The position numbers and the translations under genes are program-made. From contig CAYRZL010000001.1 in the NCBI GenBank assembly GCA_964428795.1, positions 62,001 through 126,000 of the forward strand: a stretch of 64,000 nucleotides of DNA, written 5' to 3'. The notes under the pieces were generated by a model, which did no database searches, was not told the DNA's origin, and saw only the letters and a list, made by a program, of their open reading frames with translations. The stretch is from CAYRZL01 sp964428795 (GTDB lineage Bacteria > Bacillota > Clostridia > Lachnospirales > Lachnospiraceae). The stretch's first letter is position 1. Each line of letters starts with the position of its first letter. Positions 28,021 through 36,896 of this stretch are shown piece after piece.

Positions 28021-30452
28021 TAGTATCCACCTCCAATCACTGTGATTTCCGGCGCATAGTCAACGCCATCTGTCAGAGGGCTTGTAAATTTCATTCGTAT
28101 AATGCCAGTCTCATCAATATACGGACAGTTATCAGCAAATTCCATGATCAACCCATCTGTAAATAATACGTCGTACTCTTCTGTCTGGCAGTTATATCCG
28201 TAAACTGTCACATTTTTTGAGTTCCCCCAAACGGAAGCATCGTCCTCTGCACGGATCAGTGCATAGATATGATTCAGTTCTGTACTTACATCAAAGGATA
28301 CATCCACTTCCTGTTCCTGCATCCAGCCATCCATATCCCAATTTTGCGGAGAACCTACGGTATACTGGAACAGAGAAAGTGATTTTGCATCCGGATAATC
28401 TTTATAAGGCGCCGAATCACATCGAACCAGCATAGCGGTATTTGTCTCCTCTATATCGTCTTCCACGGTATAGTCCGCCTCATATTCAGGCAGGTAGGCA
28501 AAGGTATATGCCGCATCTGATTTCATGGAATATAGGTATTCGCTGCAAAACAGATTCCACACATTAGCATATTTTTCTTCAAGCTCAGGGTCGTCTATGT
28601 CAGGCATATCATAAGAGTAAAAATCTACATATCCGGCATTAAAATAATCATTATCCGACTCATCAAAAGAAACGCTTTCTCCGGATTTTAAATTACCAAT
28701 GGCAACCATTCGGTTGTTTGTATAGACAGAAACCCCAATGAGATCAAAACCGGTATTGTTGGTCACGGTTCCCTGAATGCCGGAAATGTTTCTTGTTATC
28801 TCTGTATCAAGACTGTACATGTTCTGAGTATCCGCTACGACGTCCGCGGTCATATAGGAGGATTCAAAGGTACTCCCGTTTCGGATGGTCAGCAGATATC
28901 CCTCAGGCAATTCGCGGACAGCTGTTTTATACGCATAGCTGTCGTCGGAATTTGTATAGAAATCAAACCAGGAATACATGCTGTAATTTTCCATGGGCTG
29001 CAAATTGATCAAATTGCTTTGCAGAGTTACTTTTTCTTCGGACGCGCCCGGAACCCGGATGCCCATATATACTTTCTGTGAAGCTGCATCCTTTTCGGAA
29101 TCATAATAGAGGGCTGTGACAGATGATTCTTCCGGCGCCGAAATGCGCATATCCCGGCTCAGTAAAAATACACCTGCCATGACAACGATGGATAATGCAG
29201 GCACGATCGCCCATATCCATTCACGTTTATCTGCAGCTTTTAGGATCAGGTATAATCCGGGACCTGCAAAAAATACAAATATTACAAATAAAACGATAAA
29301 AAGCGGCATGTTCGGCGGGGTAGTTTCAGGCAGGCTGTTTAATGTGGTTGCCAGATTCCAGATATCCACAGAACTTCCGTAATTTAAATTTTCTATACGC
29401 TGTGCACTGTAGCCGGATGCGGAAGCGGTTAAAAGAAGCTCTGCCATTTCACTTTTTGCATCCCAACTGCTGACAGGCTCCATTCCGAGATTGAACGCAG
29501 TCATTACCACATGTCCCTGTCCGTATTCCTGCGTCCAGATCAGCTCCGGTGTCATCAGTACACCTTCTAATGGATTTCCCTTCTCCACAGAGAGAGCCAC
29601 AATACCGTCATCTTCTGAAAAAGCAACCGGATCCGAACCCGTTTGAAGGGTCAGATCGCCGGACTGCAAAGCTCCGATATCGCCGTTGATAAATCCATCC
29701 TGAAATCCGGATAATGTCTGTTTGTAATCGGCTCCTGTACCGATGATCAGAACACCGCCGCCTTCCACCCAGCTTTTCAGCGCCTCATACTGACTTTCAT
29801 TCAGTGCGGATGTGTCGAAGCTGTTGATGATCAGGTAGCCTAATGGTTCCAGTGCAGAAGCCTGATCCGGGAACGTATCCTGATTCAATTCAATGATCTG
29901 TGTGGTCGTTGTATAGGAACCTAATGTCAGAAACTTTCCGTCAAAATAATTTAGTGCTGTAAAATCATCGCTGAGAATGCCGGTTAGTACATTTTGATCT
30001 GCCTGGCTTTTTAGTGTAATATCATATTCCAGCACTATTTTTCCAGAGGTGTTTTCCAGCTCCAGTTTATAAGGGGACATACTGTAAGCGGTATCCACGG
30101 ACATGGAGATCGCTTTTTCTGAACCGGCTGTCAGCATGACATTTTTCTCATATGCGATTGCATCCTGGGAGTAATCGCCGCCGGGAACAATAATTCTGAC
30201 AATACCCTCAAAATCTTCATTCAGACTTTCCAGATAAATCGTGATTGGGACAGAAATGCCCATCTTGTAATATCCGTCCAGTCCGGGAACTGCCCGCACC
30301 CGAAAATTATCTGTGGTTAAGTTACTGTTCGTTTCTTCTGTTTCGGTCTGCGTGTCCTGAGCTTGTGCCGCATACGCAATCCTGGGCACAACAAGGAACT
30401 GTACCGTCAGCAAAATAAATAGAATTGCTGCCAGTTTTTTGAGCTTTTTCAT
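28020..30452 (-). CDS. Large secreted/membrane protein of the vWA operon
   Basis: This 810-aa protein begins with a signal peptide (residues 1-28, ending AYAA). A long extracytoplasmic region follows with a glutamine amidotransferase-like segment WVEGGGVLIIGTGADY near 229-244. Two membrane helices lie near 380-440, and a further soluble region runs to the end. It is first in the eight-gene reverse operon and coupled to the ABC ATPase. GldG-like or DUF4350-like proteins occupy the same place in related operons. The role is presumably structural within the exporter or assembly complex. Confidence 0.65.
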   Translation of the reverse strand: MKKLKKLAAILFILLTVQFLVVPRIAYAAQAQDTQTETEETNSNLTTDNFRVRAVPGLDGYYKMGISVPITIYLESLNEDFEGIVRIIVPGGDYSQDAIAYEKNVMLTAGSEKAISMSVDTAYSMSPYKLELENTSGKIVLEYDITLKSQADQNVLTGILSDDFTALNYFDGKFLTLGSYTTTTQIIELNQDTFPDQASALEPLGYLIINSFDTSALNESQYEALKSWVEGGGVLIIGTGADYKQTLSGFQDGFINGDIGALQSGDLTLQTGSDPVAFSEDDGIVALSVEKGNPLEGVLMTPELIWTQEYGQGHVVMTAFNLGMEPVSSWDAKSEMAELLLTASASGYSAQRIENLNYGSSVDIWNLATTLNSLPETTPPNMPLFIVLFVIFVFFAGPGLYLILKAADKREWIWAIVPALSIVVMAGVFLLSRDMRISAPEESSVTALYYDSEKDAASQKVYMGIRVPGASEEKVTLQSNLINLQPMENYSMYSWFDFYTNSDDSYAYKTAVRELPEGYLLTIRNGSTFESSYMTADVVADTQNMYSLDTEITRNISGIQGTVTNNTGFDLIGVSVYTNNRMVAIGNLKSGESVSFDESDNDYFNAGYVDFYSYDMPDIDDPELEEKYANVWNLFCSEYLYSMKSDAAYTFAYLPEYEADYTVEDDIEETNTAMLVRCDSAPYKDYPDAKSLSLFQYTVGSPQNWDMDGWMQEQEVDVSFDVSTELNHIYALIRAEDDASVWGNSKNVTVYGYNCQTEEYDVLFTDGLIMEFADNCPYIDETGIIRMKFTSPLTDGVDYAPEITVIGGGY

Positions 30453-30548
30453 ATCGTCACCTCTGCAACTATTTTACAATCTTATTGTGATTGTATCCTG
30501 TTTACTAAATTCATGCTGCGCCTTCGGCATGCATTCATTTGTGTTCAC

Positions 30549-30577
30549 ATTATACCAAAGGCTCCTTAATATAAGAA
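30549..30577 (-). promoter_or_regulatory. Candidate promoter of the eight-gene vWA operon
   Basis: On the reverse strand a consensus TATAAT (30549-30554) is preceded at 17 bases by TTCTTA, a weak -35. It lies about 100 bases before the 810-aa gene; no other strong signal is seen in this gap. Confidence 0.4.
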
Positions 30578-30611
30578 GTGATGACATCTTAATATTTCAT
30601 TAAAAAATAAA

Positions 30612-30642
30612 AGCTGTACCAGATTTATCAGCCGGTACAGCT
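30612..30642 (-). terminator. Terminator of the sigma/DUF4179 operon
   Basis: A 9-bp stem (30612-30620 with 30634-30642) is followed, in the reverse direction, by TTTATTTTTT. It lies 12 bases after the DUF4179 stop codon. Confidence 0.8.
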
Positions 30643-30653
30643 CTTGTCATAAT

Positions 30654-31904
30654 TTATTTCAATGTCACTGTGACACTGTCAGATATTAGCTCACATTTAT
30701 CTCCCAGAAATTCTTTTCCGGTCTCGTCCCACTGGCTTGCCACGTTTTCGACTGCAAATGTTAAGGTGGCGGCATCCGGATTCCAGTTTATTTCATAGTG
30801 AGTATCATCCAGATTGGCTTCTTCCTGAATATCCACCAGCGTCGATACATCATATAGATCACATTCGACAGAATATACATATTTGTCATAGGGATCATTC
30901 TCATCACCGGAGATGAGTCCGGTTGTTCTGGGATACATAAGATAATAATTGCCCAGATCATCCCATACCAGAATCCTCAGAGCGTTTGATATCGAATTGT
31001 CTGTCTCCCGGTCAAACCATATGGAGGATGTACCATAGAGGTGCAGTCCGTTTGGCGTGATTGCGTATTGGTCGATTTCAAGTGTGTTCATCATGTCTGT
31101 TTCCGGGGTCGTAGCGATCAATGGTTCCTCCAGATCCACCTTTACGATGTCTCCCTCATATTTATCACCATCGATATCGTATGTGAATCCCCATTCCCCT
31201 TCGGCAATATAGGTTCCCATATCAAGATTCTTGAAATTGATATCCAATTGGTGATTCTGGGCAGACAGTTCATCGTTTAGATAAATTTCAATGCGAAAGC
31301 TCATGTGCTGTCCGTCAAAAACAACATTATCTGCATAACATTCTGCTCCGTCATAAGTGTTTGAAATAATGCGGTAGCCATCCAGATTGATGCCGGTGGC
31401 GCCAAAAAAGTCATTGGCGATGGCATTGCGTCCCTCTACCAGATACCATTGGGTAAGACTTTCCTGCATGGCAGTAATATCGTTTTCAAATGTAAAGTCA
31501 AAATTAAAATACAGATGATTTCCGACTCTGGATATGCTGGTTACTTCGATGTCCACCCCGTCAATACCTTCTGCCTGTGTGCTATTGTTTTCCGGCAGAT
31601 CGGTTTCCTTATAATCGGTGGCAGTATTTTGGTTGATGTAATGAAATGAAGTTGCACCAACAGAGATACCGGCAGCAGCAAGGCAGACTGCTAAAACAGC
31701 GGCGGAAGCCGCTTTTCTGCCGGGGAAAAATGACCGGTTGTTTTTTACGGATACCTGTTCAGTGGTATGTGTTTCAGATTCCCGTGCGTGAATAAAGTTC
31801 AAAATACGTTTTTTTTCTTCCTCTGTTAAAGTGATTTTACAGGTATCTTCAGGTGAGATACGATTGTCATTCACGTTATTTAAAATACGATATATTTTTT
31901 TCAT
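30654..31904 (-). CDS. DUF4179 domain protein, probable anti-sigma factor
   Basis: This 416-aa single-pass membrane protein has a cytoplasmic N-terminal region (about 65 residues), a transmembrane helix near 67-85 (AASAAVLAVCLAAAGISVGA) and an extracytoplasmic beta-rich domain of the DUF4179/DUF5643 kind. It lies 12 bases after an ECF-type sigma factor gene. In Firmicutes DUF4179 proteins paired with sigma factors act as membrane anti-sigma factors sensing envelope or wall conditions. The sensed signal is unknown. Confidence 0.75.
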   Translation of the reverse strand: MKKIYRILNNVNDNRISPEDTCKITLTEEEKKRILNFIHARESETHTTEQVSVKNNRSFFPGRKAASAAVLAVCLAAAGISVGATSFHYINQNTATDYKETDLPENNSTQAEGIDGVDIEVTSISRVGNHLYFNFDFTFENDITAMQESLTQWYLVEGRNAIANDFFGATGINLDGYRIISNTYDGAECYADNVVFDGQHMSFRIEIYLNDELSAQNHQLDINFKNLDMGTYIAEGEWGFTYDIDGDKYEGDIVKVDLEEPLIATTPETDMMNTLEIDQYAITPNGLHLYGTSSIWFDRETDNSISNALRILVWDDLGNYYLMYPRTTGLISGDENDPYDKYVYSVECDLYDVSTLVDIQEEANLDDTHYEINWNPDAATLTFAVENVASQWDETGKEFLGDKCELISDSVTVTLK

Positions 31905-31916
31905 AAAAACCTCCTT

Positions 31917-32477
31917 TTACGAATTAGCTTTATATGCATGGAACAGTTTTTGGTCCTTGCGAAGTTTCTTTTTTCCTCTGGATACTCTGCTGTATACCCG
32001 GTCTATGGGCATTCCCATACTTTCTGCCACTTCTTTGTAGGATAATTCTTCCCAGAAAAGTTTGGTAAAGATATCCTGATCCTCCGGGGTTAAACTGTGC
32101 AGCAGTTGTCGGAAATCGTTTCTTTCTGATTGAGAGAAGATCAGGCTTTTGATGTTATCCTCGCCGAAAAGCTCAAGATCATCAATATTAACCGTATCGG
32201 ATGATTTGATATCGGCGATATATTTTAAAATCTGGTAATGTGTAACAGCGCTGATCCATGTTTTGAATCCGGCTTTTTTCTCATCATAAGAATCAATGTT
32301 TTTCCATATTTCAAAGAAAATCTGGTTCATACAGGCATCCCATTCGGCCGGGTAATTTATCATTTTCTTTTGAATCATGGTTTTGATAATCCATCCGTAA
32401 TGATCTATAAAGTAAACCAAAGCAGATTCATTTTTTAATTTCATTTGTGATATAAAATTATCTTCTGCAATAATCAT
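31917..32477 (-). CDS. ECF-type RNA polymerase sigma factor
   Basis: This 186-aa protein has sigma region 2 (DACMNQIFFEIWKNIDSYDEK near residues 48-68, GFKTWISAVTHYQI after it) and region 4 (LTPEDQDIFTKLFWEELSYKEVAES, then VYSRVSRGKKKLRK). There is no region 1 or 3, as in extracytoplasmic-function sigma factors. It is first in a two-gene unit with its probable anti-sigma partner. An imperfect palindrome around GTGCAC (32494-32517) lies just before its ribosome site. Confidence 0.88.
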   Translation of the reverse strand: MIIAEDNFISQMKLKNESALVYFIDHYGWIIKTMIQKKMINYPAEWDACMNQIFFEIWKNIDSYDEKKAGFKTWISAVTHYQILKYIADIKSSDTVNIDDLELFGEDNIKSLIFSQSERNDFRQLLHSLTPEDQDIFTKLFWEELSYKEVAESMGMPIDRVYSRVSRGKKKLRKDQKLFHAYKANS

Positions 32478-32493
32478 GTATTACCTCCTTTGG

Positions 32494-32517
32494 CATATTT
32501 TTTGTGCACAAAATATG
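32494..32517. promoter_or_regulatory. Palindrome before the sigma factor gene
   Basis: CATATTTT, GTGCAC and AAAATATG form an imperfect inverted repeat (two extra T on one side) immediately upstream of the sigma factor ribosome site. It could be an operator or an mRNA hairpin. No direct evidence. Confidence 0.3.
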
Positions 32518-32606
32518 TTTCATTTATATATTACCTTATAGAAGGGATTTTCTGACGAAAAAAACCTCCGCCGGAGATTTTTTTTGCATGCATGGCAATA
32601 AAAAAA

Positions 32607-32652
32607 CGAAGCCGCTGCTTCGCAGATGATAATTCATCTATAAAGCAGCGGT
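32607..32652 (-). terminator. Terminator of the Rpn remnant
   Basis: A 9-bp CCGCTGCTT / AAGCAGCGG stem is followed in the reverse direction by CTTCG and seven T. It overlaps the end of the Rpn fragment and would end its transcript. Confidence 0.7.
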
Positions 32653-33129
32653 TTCTTTTTCTTCTGTCAGTGTATTCAGGAGTTTTAAAATATCTTCCGG
32701 AGAATTTTCCGGATGATGTTGTACTGTCTGATAAATGGTTCTCAGCTCATTACAATCCATTTCCAGTTCATCCGCAGAAGCCTGTAGGCTTTTCCCTCGG
32801 GTGTTCAGAAAAATTCTGGTAGCACCATCGGGAAGATGCAAATCGGGTACTTCCATACATTTGGATGTAAAAGTATATCGATATTTTCCATATCCGAGCA
32901 GGTCAAAGGGCATGATAAAAATAATAAAGGAATCGTTTAGCACATTGTAGTTTGGGATACCCGGCTCCAACAGTCCCGTATCTAAAAGCGCCTGATAATA
33001 TCGACTTCGCTTTGGAAGATCGGGTTTTTGTTCTCCTTGCATCTCGGAATCATACACATTGCCATCGGCGTCGAAACTTACAATATAAATGCCTGTATTT
33101 ATAATAACATGTGTGAACAAAATAAGCAA
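32638..33129 (-). pseudogene. C-terminal fragment of an Rpn-family nuclease/transposase
   Basis: The 163-codon frame matches the second half of Rpn (PD-(D/E)XK, recombination-promoting) proteins. It has GNVYDSEMQ near residues 23-31 (the E-x-Q of the catalytic core), SRYYQALLDTG near 42-52, and IIFIMPFDLLGYGKYRYTF near 70-88, all highly typical. The first part of the nuclease domain is missing and the ATG has no convincing ribosome site. It is therefore a truncated relic with its own terminator. Rpn genes are often multicopy in Lachnospiraceae. Confidence 0.7.
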
Positions 33130-33202
33130 CTTTTTTTGTTACAAACAGTCACAACACCTGCTGTTTTCAGGAAAAAAGTATATGAAAATTATCAAAGGCG
33201 TG

Positions 33203-33230
33203 TTGACAGACATGAAAGAAATGTTATAGT
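33203..33230 (+). promoter_or_regulatory. Promoter of the LysR fragment and MoxR-2 set
   Basis: Consensus TTGACA (33203-33208) and TATAGT (33225-33230) are 16 bases apart, six bases before the LysR-like ATG at 33237. It probably drives the second MoxR/DUF58 operon as well. Confidence 0.65.
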
Positions 33231-33236
33231 TAAAAC

Positions 33237-33416
33237 ATGAATAATTTACAGATAACATACTTTTTAGATGCGGTAGAATGCAAGAATTTTTCTGTTGCGT
33301 TAAAAAAACATAGAATATTCCAACCGGCTATCAGCCGGTTGATTTCCGCACTGAAAAAAAAGCTTGGGGCAGAGTCGGATGAGTTGATTTTTGTATGGAA
33401 GAAAGATGTCTGGTAA
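33237..33416 (+). pseudogene. LysR-type DNA-binding domain fragment (59 aa)
   Basis: A 59-codon frame begins with MNNLQITYFLDAVECKNFSV and continues with QPAISRLISALKKKLG, the LysR helix-turn-helix. After KKLG it diverges and stops, so the whole effector domain is missing. The ATG is only about six bases from the -10 element and no ribosome site is seen, so it may be leaderless or untranslated. It is most likely a relic, but a stand-alone DNA-binding protein cannot be excluded since the MoxR-2 gene follows after 18 bases. Confidence 0.55.
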
Positions 33417-33434
33417 AAATGTAGGAGAAGGAAC

Positions 33435-34358
33435 ATGTTGAAAAAAATAAAAGAAAACATCGGAAAAGTGATGATCGGAAATGAGAGAACGATAGAGTTG
33501 ATTCTCACCTGCATGCTTGCAGGGGGACATGTGCTGCTTGAGGATGTGCCGGGGACGGGGAAAACCGTATTGGCAAAATCGCTGGCGAAATCCGTGCAGG
33601 GGGAATTTGGACGGGTACAGTTTACGCCGGATCTTCTGCCGTCGGATGTGACGGGACTGAATTACTTTGATGCAAAACAGGGGCAGTTTGTATTTTCCAG
33701 GGGGCCTGTTTTCTGCAATATTCTGTTGGCAGATGAGATCAACCGTGCTACGCCAAAGACTCAGAGCAGTCTGTTGGAATGTATGGCGGAGGGGCAGGTG
33801 ACAGTGGATGGTGATACGAGAAAGCTGGAACGACCGTTTCTGGTCATTGCCACACAAAATCCGTTGGAGACGTTAGGTACATTTCCGCTGCCGGAAGCCC
33901 AGATGGATCGTTTTCTTATGCAGATATCCATGGAGGAGCTGACAGAAACGCAGGAGCTTGCCATGGTAAATCGTTTTCAGACAGGGGAGCCCTTAGAAGA
34001 GCTGACAGGCATTTGCAGCACCGAAGAGCTGGTGAGACTGCAGGAACAATGTCGGAAAATCTTTGTAAAAGAGGAACTGATGCAGTATATGATCCGTGTG
34101 ATACATGCCACAAGAAAACACCAAAAGGTGGCTCATGGAGTCAGCCCAAGGGGAACGATTGCTTTTGTCCGGGCGGCTCAGGGGTATGCCTTTGTGTCCG
34201 GCAGGGATTATGTGGTGCCGGAGGATATCAAAACGGTGGCAGTTCCGGTGCTGGCGCACAGATTGAGTCTGTCCGTGTCGTCAGAGGGCAGTCAGAGCGC
34301 AAAAAAAATAATTCAGGAAATTTTGGAGAGTGTGGCGCTCCCGACAGAGGAATGGTAG
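33435..34358 (+). CDS. MoxR-family AAA ATPase 2
   Basis: This 307-aa AAA+ ATPase has Walker A DVPGTGKTV near residues 35-43, Walker B LLADEINRATPKTQ near 96-109 and the sensor TQNPLETLGT near 137-146. It is the first full gene of a compact set with a DUF58 gene three bases downstream. It is paralogous to MoxR-1 (23449-24441), but the operon differs: no vWA proteins, and a DUF4129 protein instead. Confidence 0.9.
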   Translation: MLKKIKENIGKVMIGNERTIELILTCMLAGGHVLLEDVPGTGKTVLAKSLAKSVQGEFGRVQFTPDLLPSDVTGLNYFDAKQGQFVFSRGPVFCNILLADEINRATPKTQSSLLECMAEGQVTVDGDTRKLERPFLVIATQNPLETLGTFPLPEAQMDRFLMQISMEELTETQELAMVNRFQTGEPLEELTGICSTEELVRLQEQCRKIFVKEELMQYMIRVIHATRKHQKVAHGVSPRGTIAFVRAAQGYAFVSGRDYVVPEDIKTVAVPVLAHRLSLSVSSEGSQSAKKIIQEILESVALPTEEW

Positions 34359-34361
34359 AAA

Positions 34362-35507
34362 ATGCTGATTTTATTATTGATATGTGTGGGACTGGCATTT
34401 TTTCTACAGAAAATTCTGTATAAAAAATATTGGAACCGCAGGCTTGAGGCGCAGGTATCTTTTGAGGATTCCTACGCATATGAGGGAGATATTTCTCATT
34501 TGAGAGAGGAGATCACAAATGACAAAATCCTCCCTTTACCGGCGGTGGAAGTCCGTCTTATTATGGATCGAAGTCTCCGGTTTACGGGAGAGGCGAAAGA
34601 AAATGCAACGGTAACGGACAAAAATTACCGAAGGGATATTTTTTCTCTGTTCGTGCATCAGAAAATCATACGTATCCTGTCTTTTGTGTGTGAAAAAAGG
34701 GGATTTTATCAGGTGCAGGATATGGAACTGATCGGCAGTGATCTGCTGCTGCGGGAGGAGTACCATGAAACAGTTCCGCAGCAGACCCGGATGTATGTGT
34801 ATCCTAAGCCGGTTGATGTGCGCCGGATTCAGATAATCTGCCGGGCGATTTCGGGGCAGATACTGGTGCAGAACCGTTTGTATCCGGATCCTTTTGAGTT
34901 TGCAGGCATCAGAGAGTATCGCTCTACGGACCCTATGCGTCACATTAACTGGAAGGCGTCAGCCCGCAGCACGGAGGGTGAACTGATGGTAAATCAGTTT
35001 GATTCCACAACAAATATCAGTTTGATGCTTTTTTTGGATGTGGAGGATGCGGCTATTTTGAAACAGGAGGATCTGCAGGAGGAAAGTATCCGTATTGCGG
35101 CGTCTCTCGTTTCAAGGCTGGTGAAGGAGCGTATGGAGTGTAAAGTCATAAGCAACGGGATCTGTGATATGTCTCATATAGGCTTGGAAGAGACGGTTCT
35201 TCAAATGCATCTGAAAGACGGGGGACAGCTTCATGACTTTTACCGTCAGATTGCATGTGTAAATACAAGAAAGAGAGTGTCTCCTGTCTGTGACAGTCTG
35301 AATCGGGCGGCGGAAAAGATGAGTGCGGGACAAACGGTGATCCTGATCTCGAAAAATCAGGATGAAGAGACGAGCGCCGCAGTGCGGAATATTTGCCGAG
35401 GGGGCAGCTCTGTGGTGTGGGTTATTCCCCTTTTGCAGGGGAATCAGCCGACGGTGTGCAAAGAAGCAAATTTGCAGATTTTGCCATGGTATAAGGACGG
35501 AGTCTGA
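34362..35507 (+). CDS. DUF58 domain protein 2 (membrane-anchored)
   Basis: This 381-aa protein has an N-terminal hydrophobic segment (residues 2-20). The DUF58 core is at about 187-215, with PFEFAGIREYRSTDPMRHIN and WKASARS. It follows MoxR-2 by three bases. It is longer than DUF58-1 and lacks a clear MIDAS. Probable partner of MoxR-2. Confidence 0.88.
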   Translation: MLILLLICVGLAFFLQKILYKKYWNRRLEAQVSFEDSYAYEGDISHLREEITNDKILPLPAVEVRLIMDRSLRFTGEAKENATVTDKNYRRDIFSLFVHQKIIRILSFVCEKRGFYQVQDMELIGSDLLLREEYHETVPQQTRMYVYPKPVDVRRIQIICRAISGQILVQNRLYPDPFEFAGIREYRSTDPMRHINWKASARSTEGELMVNQFDSTTNISLMLFLDVEDAAILKQEDLQEESIRIAASLVSRLVKERMECKVISNGICDMSHIGLEETVLQMHLKDGGQLHDFYRQIACVNTRKRVSPVCDSLNRAAEKMSAGQTVILISKNQDEETSAAVRNICRGGSSVVWVIPLLQGNQPTVCKEANLQILPWYKDGV

Positions 35508-35529
35508 CAGAGCGTGGAGTGTGAAAGAT

Positions 35530-36777
35530 ATGAAAAGAACAGAAAAGCTAACCAAAAATACATTACATATACTGTCTTTAGCACATAGCCTGCTTCTGTT
35601 TGAGGGGCTTTATCTGATGGCGGCAGGAATTCTGGATATGAATGGTATGGATGGCAGTCGTTATCCGATACAGGGACTTTTGACGATACTGCCTGTTGCG
35701 GTAAGTTTTCTTTGTATGCGTAAAGTAAATAATATATGGCTGTATCTTTTGAGCGGGGGTGTCATGACGGTCCTGATGTGGAAAATCACAGGCTTGCCTT
35801 TTTCCGGTGTGGTGACAGCCTTTATCTTTCTGGTGCGCTGTTATGCGCGTGTTGTGCGGGGACGCATCAGGCGTCAGGCAGAAGAGATGCCGGGGAGGGA
35901 CGATGCATTGGTCATTCCTGAATTGAGGGACATACGGATTTTTCTGGATAGTCCCCGGGTATTACAGTGGATCTTTTTTGGCGTGTTTTATGTGGGAATC
36001 ATCGCAACCGGACAGATCACGTATTTGAAGCCCATGTTCTGGGTATTTGTGCTTGAGATTTTTGTGTGTTTTGCATATGGCTATCTGGAAAATCAATATG
36101 CATTTATCGAGGAAAATCAGAAAATTTCAAATCTTCCGGTTCAGACCATACGCCGGGTTGGAAAAGCGGTATTTGTGGTGATGATCGCTGTGCTCGCATT
36201 GTTTGTTCTGCCTTCTGTGATTTACGGTAAAGAGCCGCTGGTGAAACTTCCTTCGGTGGAACACCGGTTGGAGGGAGCGGGTTCACATGTTCAGACAAGC
36301 GGGAACAGAATGGGGGATATTCTGTTAAAGCTGCAGAGTGAGACAGAGCCTGCACCTGTGTGGCTGACGGAATTACTGCGTATTGCCGGGATTTTGGTGG
36401 AAGTTTTTATTGCTCTTGTGGTGATTTTCTTTGTAATATGTTTTGTGCGTAATCTGATGCGCTCCTATGGAGCGCCGGAGGAGGATGAGATTATCTTTCT
36501 GGGCAGAGAGAAGGAGGATCAGATATCACGTGCGAAAGGAGACAGGGGCAGAAAAAAGGAAGGCTACTGGTCTCCGAATCAGAAGATCCGCAGGATTTAT
36601 AAAAAGACGATTGAAAGGGGACTGGCGAAGAAACCAAAGGGAAGCGAAACGCCCCGGGAGTTGGAGCAGGCAGCAGACCTGAATAATCCGGACGAATCGT
36701 TTCATGAACTTTATGAGAAAGCCAGGTACAGTGAAAAGGGCTGTTCGGCGCAGGAGGCAGCAGGGTATCAAAGATAA
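35530..36777 (+). CDS. Membrane protein with C-terminal DUF4129-like domain
   Basis: This 415-aa protein has several N-terminal helices (to about residue 205), an extracytoplasmic loop (about 235-275) and one more helix (about 285-310). A cytoplasmic tail with IRRIYKK, SETPRELEQ and YEKARYS resembles DUF4129. DUF4129 usually follows a transglutaminase domain in MoxR/DUF58 operons, but no transglutaminase triad is seen here. The start at 35530 is preferred; the earlier in-frame start would overlap DUF58-2 deeply. Confidence 0.7.
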   Translation: MKRTEKLTKNTLHILSLAHSLLLFEGLYLMAAGILDMNGMDGSRYPIQGLLTILPVAVSFLCMRKVNNIWLYLLSGGVMTVLMWKITGLPFSGVVTAFIFLVRCYARVVRGRIRRQAEEMPGRDDALVIPELRDIRIFLDSPRVLQWIFFGVFYVGIIATGQITYLKPMFWVFVLEIFVCFAYGYLENQYAFIEENQKISNLPVQTIRRVGKAVFVVMIAVLALFVLPSVIYGKEPLVKLPSVEHRLEGAGSHVQTSGNRMGDILLKLQSETEPAPVWLTELLRIAGILVEVFIALVVIFFVICFVRNLMRSYGAPEEDEIIFLGREKEDQISRAKGDRGRKKEGYWSPNQKIRRIYKKTIERGLAKKPKGSETPRELEQAADLNNPDESFHELYEKARYSEKGCSAQEAAGYQR

Positions 36778-36896
36778 TCTTGACGGAACGTATGTTTGGT
36801 GATAAAATGCAGAAACACTCCTTCTTCTGAGAGAGACAGAAGGAAATTTATGTATTATGAAGTTTAGAAAACATACAGCGGTTGAGGGAATTTGAT

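Noticed and set aside
32565..32590. CTCCG/CGGAG hairpin flanked by A and T runs
   Set aside because: The stem is only about five pairs. It lies between two better-supported signals, so I did not list it as a separate terminator.
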